A DNA stretch of 64,000 bases from Sphaerolaimus hirsutus (Eukaryota; Nematoda; Chromadorea; Monhysterida; Sphaerolaimidae), in NCBI GenBank assembly GCA_964036195.1, contig OZ038458.1, forward strand, positions 22,085,832 through 22,149,831, given 5' to 3'. The translations under genes were made by a program, and so were the position numbers. The number at the start of each line of letters is the position of its first letter. Positions within the stretch are counted from its first letter, which is position 1. Below the pieces are notes generated by a model. That model had not been told where the DNA came from, searched no databases, and worked only from the letters and a program-made list of their open reading frames with translations. Of the stretch, positions 53,681-64,000 are shown piece by piece.

Positions 53681-54177
53681 ACAGTGCGCGCAGAAATTTG
53701 TTTTTTTATTATTTTTCGGCCATCTAAACAACAAGACGAAGAGACCCCGTACGAGAACTCTGCAGCCAGCGAAAAACAGCCGGCAGAAACTTGTTTCGAA
53801 ATCGATTAAATAAAATAGGCTAAAAATGGGTATATAACCATCTATATAGACGAAAATAGCGAAAATACCTCTCTGCACCTCAAAATATGTGCGTTCCCTG
53901 CGAAATGTAAGATATATAGCAATTTAACTTCATTGTTGAGTCACACACAAAAGTGACACGCCTGACCGAAAATGCGTGCTTAGCGCTCGCGGGCAATCAC
54001 GCCAAAGTGGGCGGAGCTTATGCGGACCGGCCCATGCAAAGCAAAATATCTGCATGCACTGTATGGGGGCGTTTTGGAGTTATTTTCTGCTGTCTTGATA
54101 TTCAGAGTGGGCTTCTGTCGGAGATTCTGCATAAACATTTTTTTGGCCCATCTACATATAAAGCTTGACGGGTTTGG

Positions 54178-54832
54178 CGCTGCACACATTAGTTTACTAA
54201 TGGTGAACTGTGAATTTGGTAAACTCATTTTTCAGCTACCGAGCACGTCTGAGTTTACCGGAATGACCTGTTCGTCAACTGCAGTTGACAGAGGTTAAAA
54301 ATTATGCCGGTAAACTCAGACGCCCTCAGAAGCTAAAAAATGCAAACCAGCTTTGAATGCATTTGAGTTTACTGGAATGAGCTGACTGTCAACTAGTTGA
54401 CAGAAGTGAAAAACATACCCGATTGGGTTTCCAATTTCCGTGTCAACTACTCAATTTCCCAAATTGCGGCTAAGACGTTTACATTGGGGCCCTGGACGAA
54501 ATTCTCTTACCAAGGGCCTAACCGCGATATATTAAAATATTTATGCAGAATATAACTCGGTGGAATCACTATGGGTGCCAATTTTTCAATTGTGCAATTG
54601 ATGGCTGTACACACTAGTTTACTACCAGAATTTTCTAATTTTTTCTTCAATAACTAAAAAAAGTGTCGGTTTTTAGAGCATTTGAGTTTACTGGAATGAG
54701 ATGGTCAGTCGTTTACAGTTTATAGAAGAAAAAAATTATTCAAATGCATTCCAGCTTCTCTGAAATGCGTCCAAAGCTAAATAATGAGTTTTTGAATTGT
54801 TCGTTGTCCACTAGTGTATTTAGGCGTCATTG
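54178..54832. repeat. CACACTAGTTTAC-type foldback remnants
   Basis: GCTGCACACATTAGTTTACT at 54178 and TGTACACACTAGTTTACTAC at 54606, the latter mirrored by TGTCCACTAGTGTATTTAGG near 54810. GTTTAC and GTTGACAG words lie between. Boundaries of the first unit are unclear. Confidence 0.55.
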
Positions 54833-54893
54833 ATATTTATTTACTTTAAACCAACCTTATAAATAAACAAAAACGATCAATTCAAGGACTCAC

Positions 54894-54984
54894 GAGTGCA
54901 GATGGCTATCCATCGCGCTTCGATGCACACCATGCCTAACACGCACAGGGCCGCCGAGATGGACACATTTAACAATTTCACCAT
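54894..54984 (-). CDS. Candidate first exon (N-terminal hydrophobic segment), possibly GAA1
   Basis: ATG at 54982-54984 opens a frame reading MVKLLNVSISAALCVLGMVC, then IEARWIAICT, followed by a strong donor (ACTC/GTGAGT). This looks like a signal anchor. GAA1 proteins begin with such a helix; the human one contains LCVLSYVAGIAWF, and LCVL is shared here. The other two frames are closed. The spacing to the next known exon (23.7 kb) and the unfound second exon make the link uncertain. A foldback MITE begins 4 bp upstream of the ATG. Confidence 0.4.
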
Positions 54985-54987
54985 CTT

Positions 54988-55405
54988 TAGGCCGCGTTTA
55001 CACGGATTTTTTGTGACAACTCGACAACATTAAAAAGTTCAATAAGTTGAGTAAAAAAATTTCATTTTCATGAGAAAAAGTGGTCAACTATACATTCCCT
55101 AGGCGAAATGCATGTCAAATTGCGGAATCGTGCTTGCAGCTCAAGCGTTAAAGACGTTTGAAAACATTTTGCTGTTGTCGGAAGCTGTCGGACAGTCTCC
55201 CGACAGCTTCCGACAACAGCAATATGTTTTCATACGTCTATAACTCCTGTACTTCAAGCACAATTCTGCAATTTGAATGCATATTCGCCAGAGAGAATGT
55301 ATAGTTGACCACTTTTTCTCATGATAATGGAACCTTTTTACTCAACTTATCGAACTTTTTAGCATTGTCGAGTCGTCACAAAAAATCCGTGTAAACGCGG
55401 CCTAA
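54988..55405. mobile_element. Foldback MITE, TAGGCCGCGTTTACACGG ends, TA duplication
   Basis: This is a 418-bp near-perfect palindrome from TAGGCCGCGTTTACACGGAT to its inverse, centred on CTGTCGGACAGTCTCCCGACAG at about 55197. TA at each end fits a Tc1/mariner-type duplication. Confidence 0.88.
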
Positions 55406-55753
55406 TACTTTTTATTTTTGTACTGCTTCGTTTGGGAGATGTGTTTTGTGATTAGATTTCGTGGAAAATTCCGGCTTAAATACGCCCTATTAACGATGGA
55501 AAATCGCCATAAAAGTTGTGTTAACTGCATGACTGCACCATTTAGAAAATGTAGATTATTGGCGCAAATCATTGTTTTGTAGTAAGTTAGTGTGATAGTG
55601 ATGTTAAAAAGCTATACGTCAAAGGTCAGGCGCAATTTTGACATTTTTTGCCAGTTTATCACTTGTCATCTGCTTATCTCTTTTTATCACTTGTTTTCCA
55701 TATACCATGACGCCATTCCATCGCTAGGTAAATAGGAACATTGTTTTCGTATA

Positions 55754-56144
55754 TACCGTATTTCCTCGAAATACCCCCCCCCCCTCGAAATACCCCCCCC
55801 CCAGATTGAGTGTAAAGAGAACGTACATGACAGATACTGCGTACATTTGTGTTCTGCGTAGTACAGAACACACGTTAAAACAATGTCGGAATCACGTTAG
55901 AACAGTGTTTATACCATCTACGTACTAATATTAGTCTACAGGAGTCTTTACATGTCAGTTATTGATGCATTTTTCTACCCCAGCGCACATCACAAACAAC
56001 GATTTTGTACTAGGATTTCAAAAAAGTTCTTGTGAAATAATAACCCCCCCTCGAAATACCCCCCCCCCTCGTTTAACCCCCCCCCCCTCTCGGGACCACT
56101 AAGAAACAATCACCCCCCGGGGGGTATTTCGAGGAAATACGGTA
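55754..56144. mobile_element. MITE family A copy, complete (391 bp)
   Basis: The ends TACCGTATTTCCTCGAAATA and inverted TATTTCGAGGAAATACGGTA have TA at both edges. Long C runs punctuate CTCGAAATAC motifs. Confidence 0.9.
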
Positions 56145-56639
56145 GCTTACCTAATGCGTGTTTTCAAACGTAAACCTAAATATTTGTGTTCAAGTAAATA
56201 CTTGGCCGATTTCGGCATAGTTGCGTTGTTTACGCGACTATATTTTCCTGAAAACTTTTCAATCTATTTTTAATGTCAGGCAGGCAGGCAGGGGGGAATT
56301 CAAATATTCATGTGTAGAGAATTTGAACTTGTTTCCTGTTAGCTAAATAGGTTTTTTTTTTGCATTTTACAAAATTGCATTTGCATAAGTCTGGATAAGT
56401 GCCGTGTTGTATCAATTTGATTTCTTGTTTTGCATAGCAAATCTGTAGTTCATTTAGCATATAAATATTTACACTGACACGCTGCCTGCCCCGCACCCTG
56501 TAAAATCATGTGTCAAATGTAAAGTTCCCAGTTAAATTTTGTTAGCTGATTACCGAAAAATAACTCATCCACTTGATTACTTGAATAATCTCCTCATATA
56601 ACCCCCAGTCAAAAAATTCTGACGAAAAATAACTCCCCA

Positions 56640-56820
56640 GGGGCCAGATTCAATTCTCGAGTAATGTGCCCTACCCGAAAGTAATGCGCCCGAAATCGGG
56701 CAGCTGGCCTACAAATTGTCCTACCCTACACGTCAGTCTCCTGACACGACAAAACGCAATTCAATTGCGTGTCGGGAAACACGTGTCGGGTGTAGGGCAT
56801 ATGTCCCCGGTTTCGGACGG
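56640..56820. repeat. Word region: CTACCCGAAAGTAATGCGCCC
   Basis: AGTAATGTGCCCTACCCG and CGGGTGTAGGGCATATGTCC lie inverted about GACACGACAAAACGCAATTC and its partial inverse. It is a small, decayed word-type foldback. Confidence 0.5.
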
Positions 56821-57044
56821 AATTTATTAAAAAAAGTAAAAAAAACAAAAAAGAAATATAGAGAATAAGAAATGAAACAGAAAAATCAATTAACAAGGAA
56901 AATGAATTTAAGATAGCGACGTTGACATGATTCCTATTGATTTGTTTGTGCAATCGATATCTTCAGGATAGCTTAATTTAGGGAATGTTACCTTAATTTG
57001 ATGAATAATACAAAGTGATAAATATGGTCCAAATGTTGCACGGC

Positions 57045-57795
57045 ACACTCAAATTTTCAGTTGCAGTTCGAACACGTTTTCAAGGGCGGAATTCAAAAGG
57101 GCGGAATTAAAAACGGGGGCGGAATCCAAAAACGTTCGAACTGCCCTCGATTTCAATTCCGCATATGAAACGTTCGAACACTTTGACGATGGCGGAATTG
57201 CCCCGGATTGTGCATGGGTGGAATTATTTCAGACAGGTAGGGAAGTGTAAAATGTCTGAACCGCCCTTGGAATTCCACCTTGTCGGAACGCAAAAACGTC
57301 CAAACCGCCCTTGACAATTTTGAGTGTGCAGTGCGCTATCTAGGCAAGAAAACATAGGACACTTTCTAGTGGGTGGAATTCAATTTCGGTTTACACAAAT
57401 ATGCCACACGGTAAACTTTAATATCTTTTAAACATATGGATATTACTAAAAAATTTCTCTATTCATTTTTGAAGACAAAGCCTGCAACTACCTATAAAAT
57501 TTTTTTCACAAATATATTTGGTAAGATAAATAAGATGTGCTTCTCATAACAACCTTCTCTAAAGGGCGTATCTATTAAGTCAAGGGCGGAATTGAAAGTG
57601 TCCCAATGTTTTTGAAACATTTTGTTATGATATGCAAATGTGTGAATTCATCCGGATTCGTGTGAATTTCATCCGAATGCCCTAAAATAGACACATTTTT
57701 CCTAAATAAAAATATTTGAACCGCCCTTGGAGTTCTGCCTTGGCGGAACTCAAAAACGTTCGAACCACACTTGAAAATTTTGAGTGTGCGGTGCG
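57045..57795. repeat. Word arrays: AAGGGCGGAATTC, GCACACTCAAAATTTT ends
   Basis: GGCACACTCAAATTTTCAG on the left is mirrored by AATTTTGAGTGTGCAGTGCG (57315-57334) and AATTTTGAGTGTGCGGTGCG (57776-57795). Inside are AAGGGCGGAATTC, GAACGTTTTTG and complementary words. It is probably two related foldbacks side by side. Confidence 0.65.
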
Positions 57796-58995
57796 CCATT
57801 AAATGACAGTGAAAACAATGTAAACTCGGGTTACTTTATGCCAGTCAATTCTGCTGACCGTAACCCATGCATGACGTCATTTTTGGAATTCGGCCAAAAA
57901 TAAAAAATCGGTAAAATAAAATGCGCAATGCAAACGCGAATTCGGTTGTTATAACGTCGATCAAAGTTTCAGTATACAATTATACAATTATTTTAACGTT
58001 TGGAACGTTGGCAGAACAAAATGGAGGGTTTAATATTGTAAAAAGGTAAAACGCACAATAAAATGATGAAATCATCGCATGTCTCAAAGTCGATGAACTT
58101 TTTGCTATAAATTTTGTATACAAGTTAGGTACGATTATTTCAGGTACAGTTAGGTTAGGTTAGTTTAGGTACAGTTAGGTACGATTTTCTTTATTTCGAA
58201 TTTGAATGGACTGTTTTCATTTGGTTCTTTGTTTCTTTTATTCGGTCTGACCTTTTACTGTGAGAGAAACCAATGTACTTCTTTTTGGAACAGTGCCAAA
58301 GTGATTGTGGCATATGTTTAGGAAGACTTTTGTCGCGTTTTGTGGACTGTTTCATTCCACAAAATTGTCTAGTGAAAAGTCAATCACATTTGAACCCTAC
58401 CAAGGATCAAAATAGTACAGAAATGAGAACATCTGATAAAACGGTGAAAATTTTGGTTCTGAATTTAAAAAAAATTTGTTCTGGAAGTGCGGATATGGGT
58501 TTAAAAATGTCAACAAGAGCTTGGAAAGAAGGTCATGTTGGGTATATCAGAGGAAGTGGTAGTAAATACTTATAATGTAAATGCAATTTTCATCCTTCAA
58601 ATGCATTGTGTTGATAAGATATTACGTACTACACACTGAAATTTTGAGTTATGCATTCACACGTTCTTTTGATGCAGAACTACAAATTATGAGATGTGAA
58701 ATCTAGATAATGGAAACCAGTATAAGAAAAAAATGTTAGGCTTACATGCAAATTGATTTTAGACCCAGGAATTCTTTCCTTCAAACGTTTTTAGTGGGCT
58801 GTTTTTAATCTAAAAATGAGAGGTTCAGATAGATATGTATTGTGCTTCTGTGGTGTCCAAAAAACGTTCCAATGCACAACTCAAAACTGCTGTGTGTGGT
58901 GTGACAAACGGTGACAAAAACACACATTCAACACAGAAACTTGATGATTTTCAAAAACTTGAATGAATGGTAACAGGTGGGAGAGACGTGCCAGT

Positions 58996-59489
58996 CAGGG
59001 GTTTCGAATGGGGGTGGGGGGGGGGGGGGTTGGAGGGGGGATAACCCCCCCCAAACCACCCAGCTATTCATCTATCCTGGAGGCAGAATTTTTGGCTACT
59101 ATGTCCTGAACACCCCTTCCCCCCAAATCGCCCAGCTATCTACCTATCCAGAGTGATTTTTGAGAAATTTTACCCAAATATTTGCTCAAATCGCTTCTTT
59201 TCATGACTTTTAATAGATTTTCACCTCAAAAATCGCTAGTACATGTTCATTATTGCCTATTTTCAGCTATTTTGGCTATATATGTGCCTATATACCTATT
59301 TTAAGCCATTTTTCACATGTTTTTTGGCGATTTTTCTCCCTTTTCTTCCTTCTACACCCTAAAAGCCTATATATTGAACCCCGCGAACCAACTCCCCTTC
59401 CCCAACCCCCCCAGACAAATTTTTAGCATCTATCCCTCCGGAGGAGCGATTTGCTATCCATCCAACCCCCCTGAGGGTCGATGCCCCTG
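58996..59489. mobile_element. hAT-like element, CAGGGGTTTCG ends
   Basis: The ends CAGGGGTTTCGAATGGGG and inverted GGTCGATGCCCCTG are flanked by GTGCCAGT and GTGCCAGC (seven of eight identical). The interior is CAGCTATTCATCTATCC-type sequence shared with 28402-28915 and 31772-32352. Confidence 0.82.
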
Positions 59490-59689
59490 GTGCCAGCAAA
59501 TATTTATTACTTTTTTGAAAACTAATTTTCTGGTAAATACATGTTTAGAAATTCAACCTCCGCTACGTATTTAGACAATTTTGACAAGAGGAAATATTTA
59601 TAATGCAATTTTAGAATTTTTTATTATTATTGAACAGCATGCAATGCAAAAACTGATCTTTTTGGGGTTTTATCATTGAATTTAAGTAG

Positions 59690-60376
59690 GGTTCGGAATC
59701 ATTCCTCCAGACGGACAGATAACTGAAAAAATTGATGTTTTAGGCGGGTTGCAGGGGTTATATGTTAGCCTTTTTCAAGTTTAGAAGACAGAAAATGGTG
59801 AAGTATTGCTGAAAATAGTTATACAAGCAGATAAGCCAAAAATAACTGAAAATATGCAATAGGACACATGAACTAGTTAATTTCAGCAATTTTTGATACT
59901 ATATGTCCTTATAAACCCATTTTTAGCCATTTTTCATCTACTTTTAGCGATTTTTTTCCCTCTTCGCCCTTACACACTTAGAAAAAGCCTATGTATTGAA
60001 CCCTTGCGAACACCCTCTCCCCCCCCCGATAAATTTTCAGTTATCTATCCCTGGGGAGAAGCGAATTGCTATCCATCCTAGGGTTCAAACGATATCACTT
60101 TTCGATATCGATATTTGATATTTTTTCAAAATTTTCGATATCGATATTCGATATTCGTTATTTTGTTCTGAAACTAGATATTCGATATCGATACAATATG
60201 GAACCTCGATATCGATATTCGATATTAAGAAATGGTCGATATTCGATATTTGATCTTTTTTCAAAATTTTCGATATCGATATTCAATATCAAAAAATGGT
60301 TGATATCCGTAATTCAATACGATATATCGTTTGAACCCTAATCCATCCATGCTAAATCTAGGAGACTAGTGGTTTC
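59690..60376. mobile_element. Diverged CTATCTATCC-type element carrying a nested hAT-like element
   Basis: The interior (ATTTTTAGCCATTTTTCATC, TATTGAACCC, TTATCTATCCCTGGGGAGAA) matches 58996-59489. The right end ATCTAGGAGACT is a decayed terminus. The 60079-60340 element sits inside it. Confidence 0.6.
60079..60340. mobile_element. hAT-like element, GATATC word, 8-bp duplication ATCCATCC
   Basis: The ends TAGGGTTCAAACGATATC and inverted GATATATCGTTTGAACCCTA are flanked by ATCCATCC at 60071-60078 and 60341-60348. The interior is TCGATATCGATATTCGATAT words. The terminal 13 bases equal those of 34445-34762, whose word is GGGATC. Confidence 0.95.
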
Positions 60377-60385
60377 TACATTTTG

Positions 60386-61573
60386 TCTTCTTTGCCAAAT
60401 ACCTGCCCTGCCAAGAATGCTCCCTCTAGCGCTGTCCCCGAATTTGAGGTTTTCATTAGGGATTTCCAAATATTTCCCACGTGAAAAAAATGTATGTTCT
60501 TTTCCCATGCTGCAAACGCATTTTCAAACATCCGGACTGTTTCGGTTAAGCAGTGTAATTCAGCTAGTGTCTAAAAAGTATTCACTAAATTCAGAACTTT
60601 CTGTTTCCGTGTACCTGGCAGCATATGGAATATAACTTAGTCCATGCATATTTCAGGATTTTGGCATGATGCCAAAACGTTTTTTCTATAAATTGAGTCA
60701 CACACAGTGGAACATATATCCACCGGACTGCTAACCACTAAGATCCAATTCGTGTGGTGTGACATCAAAATTTCGCTCAAAATTTTGTGCTGTACATTTC
60801 AATCAGTAAAAGTATATCGGCCAAGAAAATCAAAACAAAAATGATTACTCACCCATCATTTTTCTTGTTACATTCCGTCGGAATAAGCGCATATTTGGCA
60901 TAAATGAGTTTGTTTTTCATTGTAATTAATGGGTAATGGTACTCCTAAAAAAGCAGAAATGGGACATTAACTTGCTTAGTTGTCTCATTTGAGCGTTTTT
61001 AGGATTTAAAACACATTCAACCCAATATAAATAATGCTGTTCAATAAATGTTAGCAATGTTAAGTGAATTAGTTATTTGCAATGAAGTTAGCGCGATTAA
61101 ATACCCCCCTCGATGCTGAATAGATGTCCGAGCTTGCAGTAATGCCCAGCAAGACAACGGGCTAGGGAAAAAATTTTCTTTTTTATTTCTATTTTTATTT
61201 TTATCGGCAGTCGGAACTTATGTTTCGCCTCAGTCGACGCTCAGCGAAGGGAAACATAAGTCAAACAACACTGATTCGTTTCATGTAAGTCGAGTTTAAT
61301 GTTGTGAAAAAATAGTTGATTTTGTGCCACTTATTCAGATGGGACATGGTACACAGATGGGACAGATTCCACAGTGGCACACATATTATAAGCGATCGAT
61401 CTGTAGCGGTGTGGTCTCTGTCCAACAGAAACATGTAAACTAGTTGTGAGAGGTTTGTGAACGAGTGTATTTCAGTGCACACACATGCCTGTTGAAAACA
61501 GTGTGTGCCTATACCCACAACATACTCATTTCACACTGCCTGTCTGCCCCTGCTTTGGTTCACTTGTCTCAAT
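60386..61573. other. Unassigned sequence
   Basis: No gene or clear element is seen. A short inverted repeat at about 61209-61260 (GGAACTTATGTTTCGCCT against GGGAAACATAAG) is noted. Confidence 0.4.
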
Positions 61574-61896
61574 TAGCGTTCCAAAAACGGGTGTTTTTCA
61601 GAAAATATACTTAAATATAATCTAATTATATATAAATATAAAATAAAATAAAATCGCTCTAGGAAAATGCAGATAAAATATAAATGAATTTGGAAAAATA
61701 TAAATGATAGTTTTTTTATATTCTCTTATCATAAAATAAATATAATTAAGCAATTTTCAACATCAAAAAATATATGAAGTCTCTCTGAAAAACAAGGATA
61801 AAATCATATTAGGAGAAATAATAGGGGAATATTAGATTTGTTAAAAAAATTTTATATTGAATAAAATATAAATCTCCCAGGATATTTGGAACGCTA
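61574..61896. mobile_element. hAT-like element, TAGCGTTCCAAA ends, TATAAATA word
   Basis: The ends TAGCGTTCCAAAAACG and inverted TTTGGAACGCTA are flanked by GTCTCAAT and GTATGAAT (six of eight identical). The interior is almost entirely AAATATAAATAAAAT words, similar to those inside 21283-23218. Confidence 0.8.
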
Positions 61897-61943
61897 GTAT
61901 GAATACAAATCGTGTGTGTGCAGTGCGCCTGTGTAGGTGCAGT

Positions 61944-62620
61944 TAGGGATGGCCAGCGCTTTTTTTCAAGGGTTTTTTTTTATAAAAACGCCGCTTTTTT
62001 TAAAAAAAAAGCGCTGGCAAAAATTTTTGTACTTGTGCACTAGGTATTTTGCAATTTTTCGCGCGTGAGCACGCAATTTCACATGCAAATTGCCATTGGT
62101 GGTTGTTTTCATTGGTTTTGTGGCATTTTTGTGCCATTGCTTCTTTTCCTGCATGGTATCATGTTATAATAAGTTGTGATATGTCAGTCTAGTATATAAT
62201 ATCCAGCCAATGTGCTCCCACATACTTCTACAGAGTGTAACATCACTGTCATGCATTAGCCTTCTCTTACAACGTTATTTAAGCACTTTTCCATGCCTAA
62301 CTTCACTAGAAGTCATGAAACATACACAAACAGCGATATACATAACGAGTCAACATAAAATTGGATTTTTGTGGCAGAAATTAGGACTTATAATGCTATC
62401 TCATGATTACACAGCAATTCTATGGCTATATATCATCACAAGTACTACCACTTGTCTGATATACCTGTATATATTGACTCAGAACACTATTTGGGAACTT
62501 TTTAGGTACCGTCTTGACATTTTTTGAAAAAAAGCGAAAAAAGCGCGTTTTTTAAAAAAAAAGCGCTTTTTTTTAAAAAAAGCGGGGTCGTTAAAAAAAA
62601 GCGCTTTTTTTCCATCCCTA
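61944..62620. mobile_element. hAT-like element, AAAGCGCTTT word, 8-bp duplication GGTGCAGT
   Basis: The ends TAGGGATGGCCAGCGCTTTT and inverted AAAAGCGCTTTTTTTCCATC then CCTA are flanked by GGTGCAGT (61936-61943 and 62621-62628). The core (ACAGAGTGTAACATCACTGT, AATATCCAGCCAATGTGC) is the reverse complement of the core of 16776-17409, although the subterminal words differ. Confidence 0.95.
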
Positions 62621-63497
62621 GGTGCAGTGCATGCTGGCAGTGGGTTCCTCTGGCTATCAGTCTTTGCAGGGTGGTTCAAAATAAATTTATACGTGTTTAC
62701 TTATGACTTTTGAATATTGATAACAAGTAAAATTTGAAAAAATTTGATATTTGATAGAATTATTTGATGCAATGCACCTACACACACTAGTTTGCACCCT
62801 GACTTTGTGCAAACTGTAAACTGTGCTCACTGTAAACATTCATGATTTTTTGTATTTTGAGTTTTATATGAATGGAATAGTTTGATCAAATGGATCACAT
62901 TCAAAAAATTTTTGCAGCATATAATTATTTTCCAATTTGGTATGATTTGACATGATACAGTACAAGAAACTTTGACCAAATAATCACATTGGGATGACTT
63001 AAATATCATTTGAATCAATTTGAACCACCATGTGATTCTAAGGTGTTCTACAGCCACAAATAAGTGACATGTTTATGCAACAGGACCCCACCCATTTGCA
63101 GTACATGGTGGTCCAACATATTAAAAAGCATTGTGAAAAATATCATCTTAAATAAAATTCCAAAAAATTGGAATTGATTGAATCTTCTAAAGAGAAATCT
63201 TGTTCACTGAGATTAGTGTCCCAAAAATCTCTGGGAGATTTATATTTAAAAATTATAATTAAATATAATATGTCTTATTTAATTATATTTTCAGGTTTTT
63301 TTTCAGAGAGATTTAATCATATTTTATTTATGAGAAAAAATATAATTCAATCTCCCAATTATATTTATTTCGATGTATTTTCTCATTGTTTTTTTTCAGA
63401 GAAATTGAAAATTGAAAAATTGATTGTGAGCCACCCTCCATCTGTTCTGGCAGTCTGAGGTGTAAAATGTCAAAGCAGTGACCCAAGCAGTGACATG

Positions 63498-63944
63498 TTT
63501 TGAAATGGCCATTCCGATACATGGTGGCTCAGATTTTTGTATTCAGATAAAATATTGTTGATTCTTTTCATTTTGAAAATTTCTATCAGTATTATAAAAA
63601 GAATGTTTCACAATGGGCCCACACACAATAGTTGACATCAAAATTCGAGTCAACTAAATCCAAATTTTTTTTGATAAATAATGTGATTTTGACATATATG
63701 TGATAGACCATAATTAAATTTATATTGCAACGCTTTATTTTCATTGTTCCTGTTAAGTGTGATGCTTTGAAAAAAAATTTATAATTGAGTGGACATTCAG
63801 GTGACAAATTTTGATGTCAACTTGTGTGTGGGCCTATTGTGAAACATCTTTTTATTCTCCTCATATAATTTTCATACTGACAATTTGAAAATATTTTTCC
63901 AGATAAAAAAATCTGGGCCACCATGTATCGGAATGGCCATTTCA
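63498..63944. repeat. Two nested inverted repeats
   Basis: The outer arms GAAATGGCCATTCCGATACA and inverse (63924-63943) enclose an inner foldback (63605-63845). The inner element has ends GTTTCACAATGGGCCCACAC and inverse and a GTTGACATCAAAATT word. The inner one belongs to the CACACTAGTTGAC terminal class. Confidence 0.75.
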
Positions 63945-64000
63945 CCCAAACCACAGGCAGAGGAGTGAAACATGGAAACCCAACCAAACCGTGAATTTAA

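Overview
The window looks like metazoan nuclear DNA from a very repeat-rich, AT-rich genome. It has split genes with GT-AG introns, GC-rich exons in AT-rich introns, an intact non-LTR retrotransposon and dozens of inverted-repeat elements. There is no operon structure and no recognisable rRNA or tRNA gene. The taxon cannot be fixed from the sequence alone. A run of 200 Ns (38131-38330) marks an assembly gap.

The only host gene I can name is on the minus strand: a homologue of GAA1/GPAA1, a subunit of the GPI transamidase that attaches GPI anchors to proteins in the ER. I recovered twelve exons by reading GC-rich islands on the minus strand: 31061-31182, 29408-29518, 28931-29073, 27749-27916, 23386-23499, 21085-21163, 20152-20231, 15725-15862, 15224-15340, 14088-14170, 13356-13526 and 11024-11217 (stop codon). 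Phases agree at every join tested. They encode about 505 residues against about 620 in the human protein. A possible first exon lies at 54894-54984. An exon for the luminal segment after the first membrane helix, and one just before the last exon, were not found. A GC-rich plus-strand reading frame at 41121-41362 may be an exon of an unidentified gene.

The rest is transposable elements, often nested. (1) A roughly 390-bp MITE family with TACCGTATT-type ends, oligo-G/C blocks and TA target duplications has more than ten copies. (2) hAT-like non-autonomous elements with TAGGG or CAGGGG ends have perfect or near-perfect 8-bp target duplications. (3) Foldback elements end in arrays of a short repeated word. 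(4) Tc1/mariner-like elements have TA duplications. (5) A 9-kb LINE (42515-51504, minus strand, 8-bp duplication) has two intact ORFs. The second ORF fuses an SGNH-hydrolase-like domain to endonuclease and reverse transcriptase.

The most interesting pattern is modularity. Elements with the same ends or core carry different subterminal words (GGGATC, GATATC, TACCG, AAAGCGCTTT, GGCGCC and others). A second theme is how tightly the elements press on the GAA1 gene. One splits a codon with a 5-bp duplication and must be removed as an intron; oligo-C blocks serve as pyrimidine tracts of several 3' splice sites; another abuts the candidate start codon.

Layout: 1-11 kb repeats, including a three-level nest at 7.4-9.6 kb; 11-31 kb GAA1 exons among repeats; 31-42 kb nested repeats, the gap and the plus-strand island; 42.4-53.1 kb one MITE copy interrupted by the LINE and by a GGCGCC-rich element; 54-64 kb the candidate first exon followed by hAT-like and foldback repeats.
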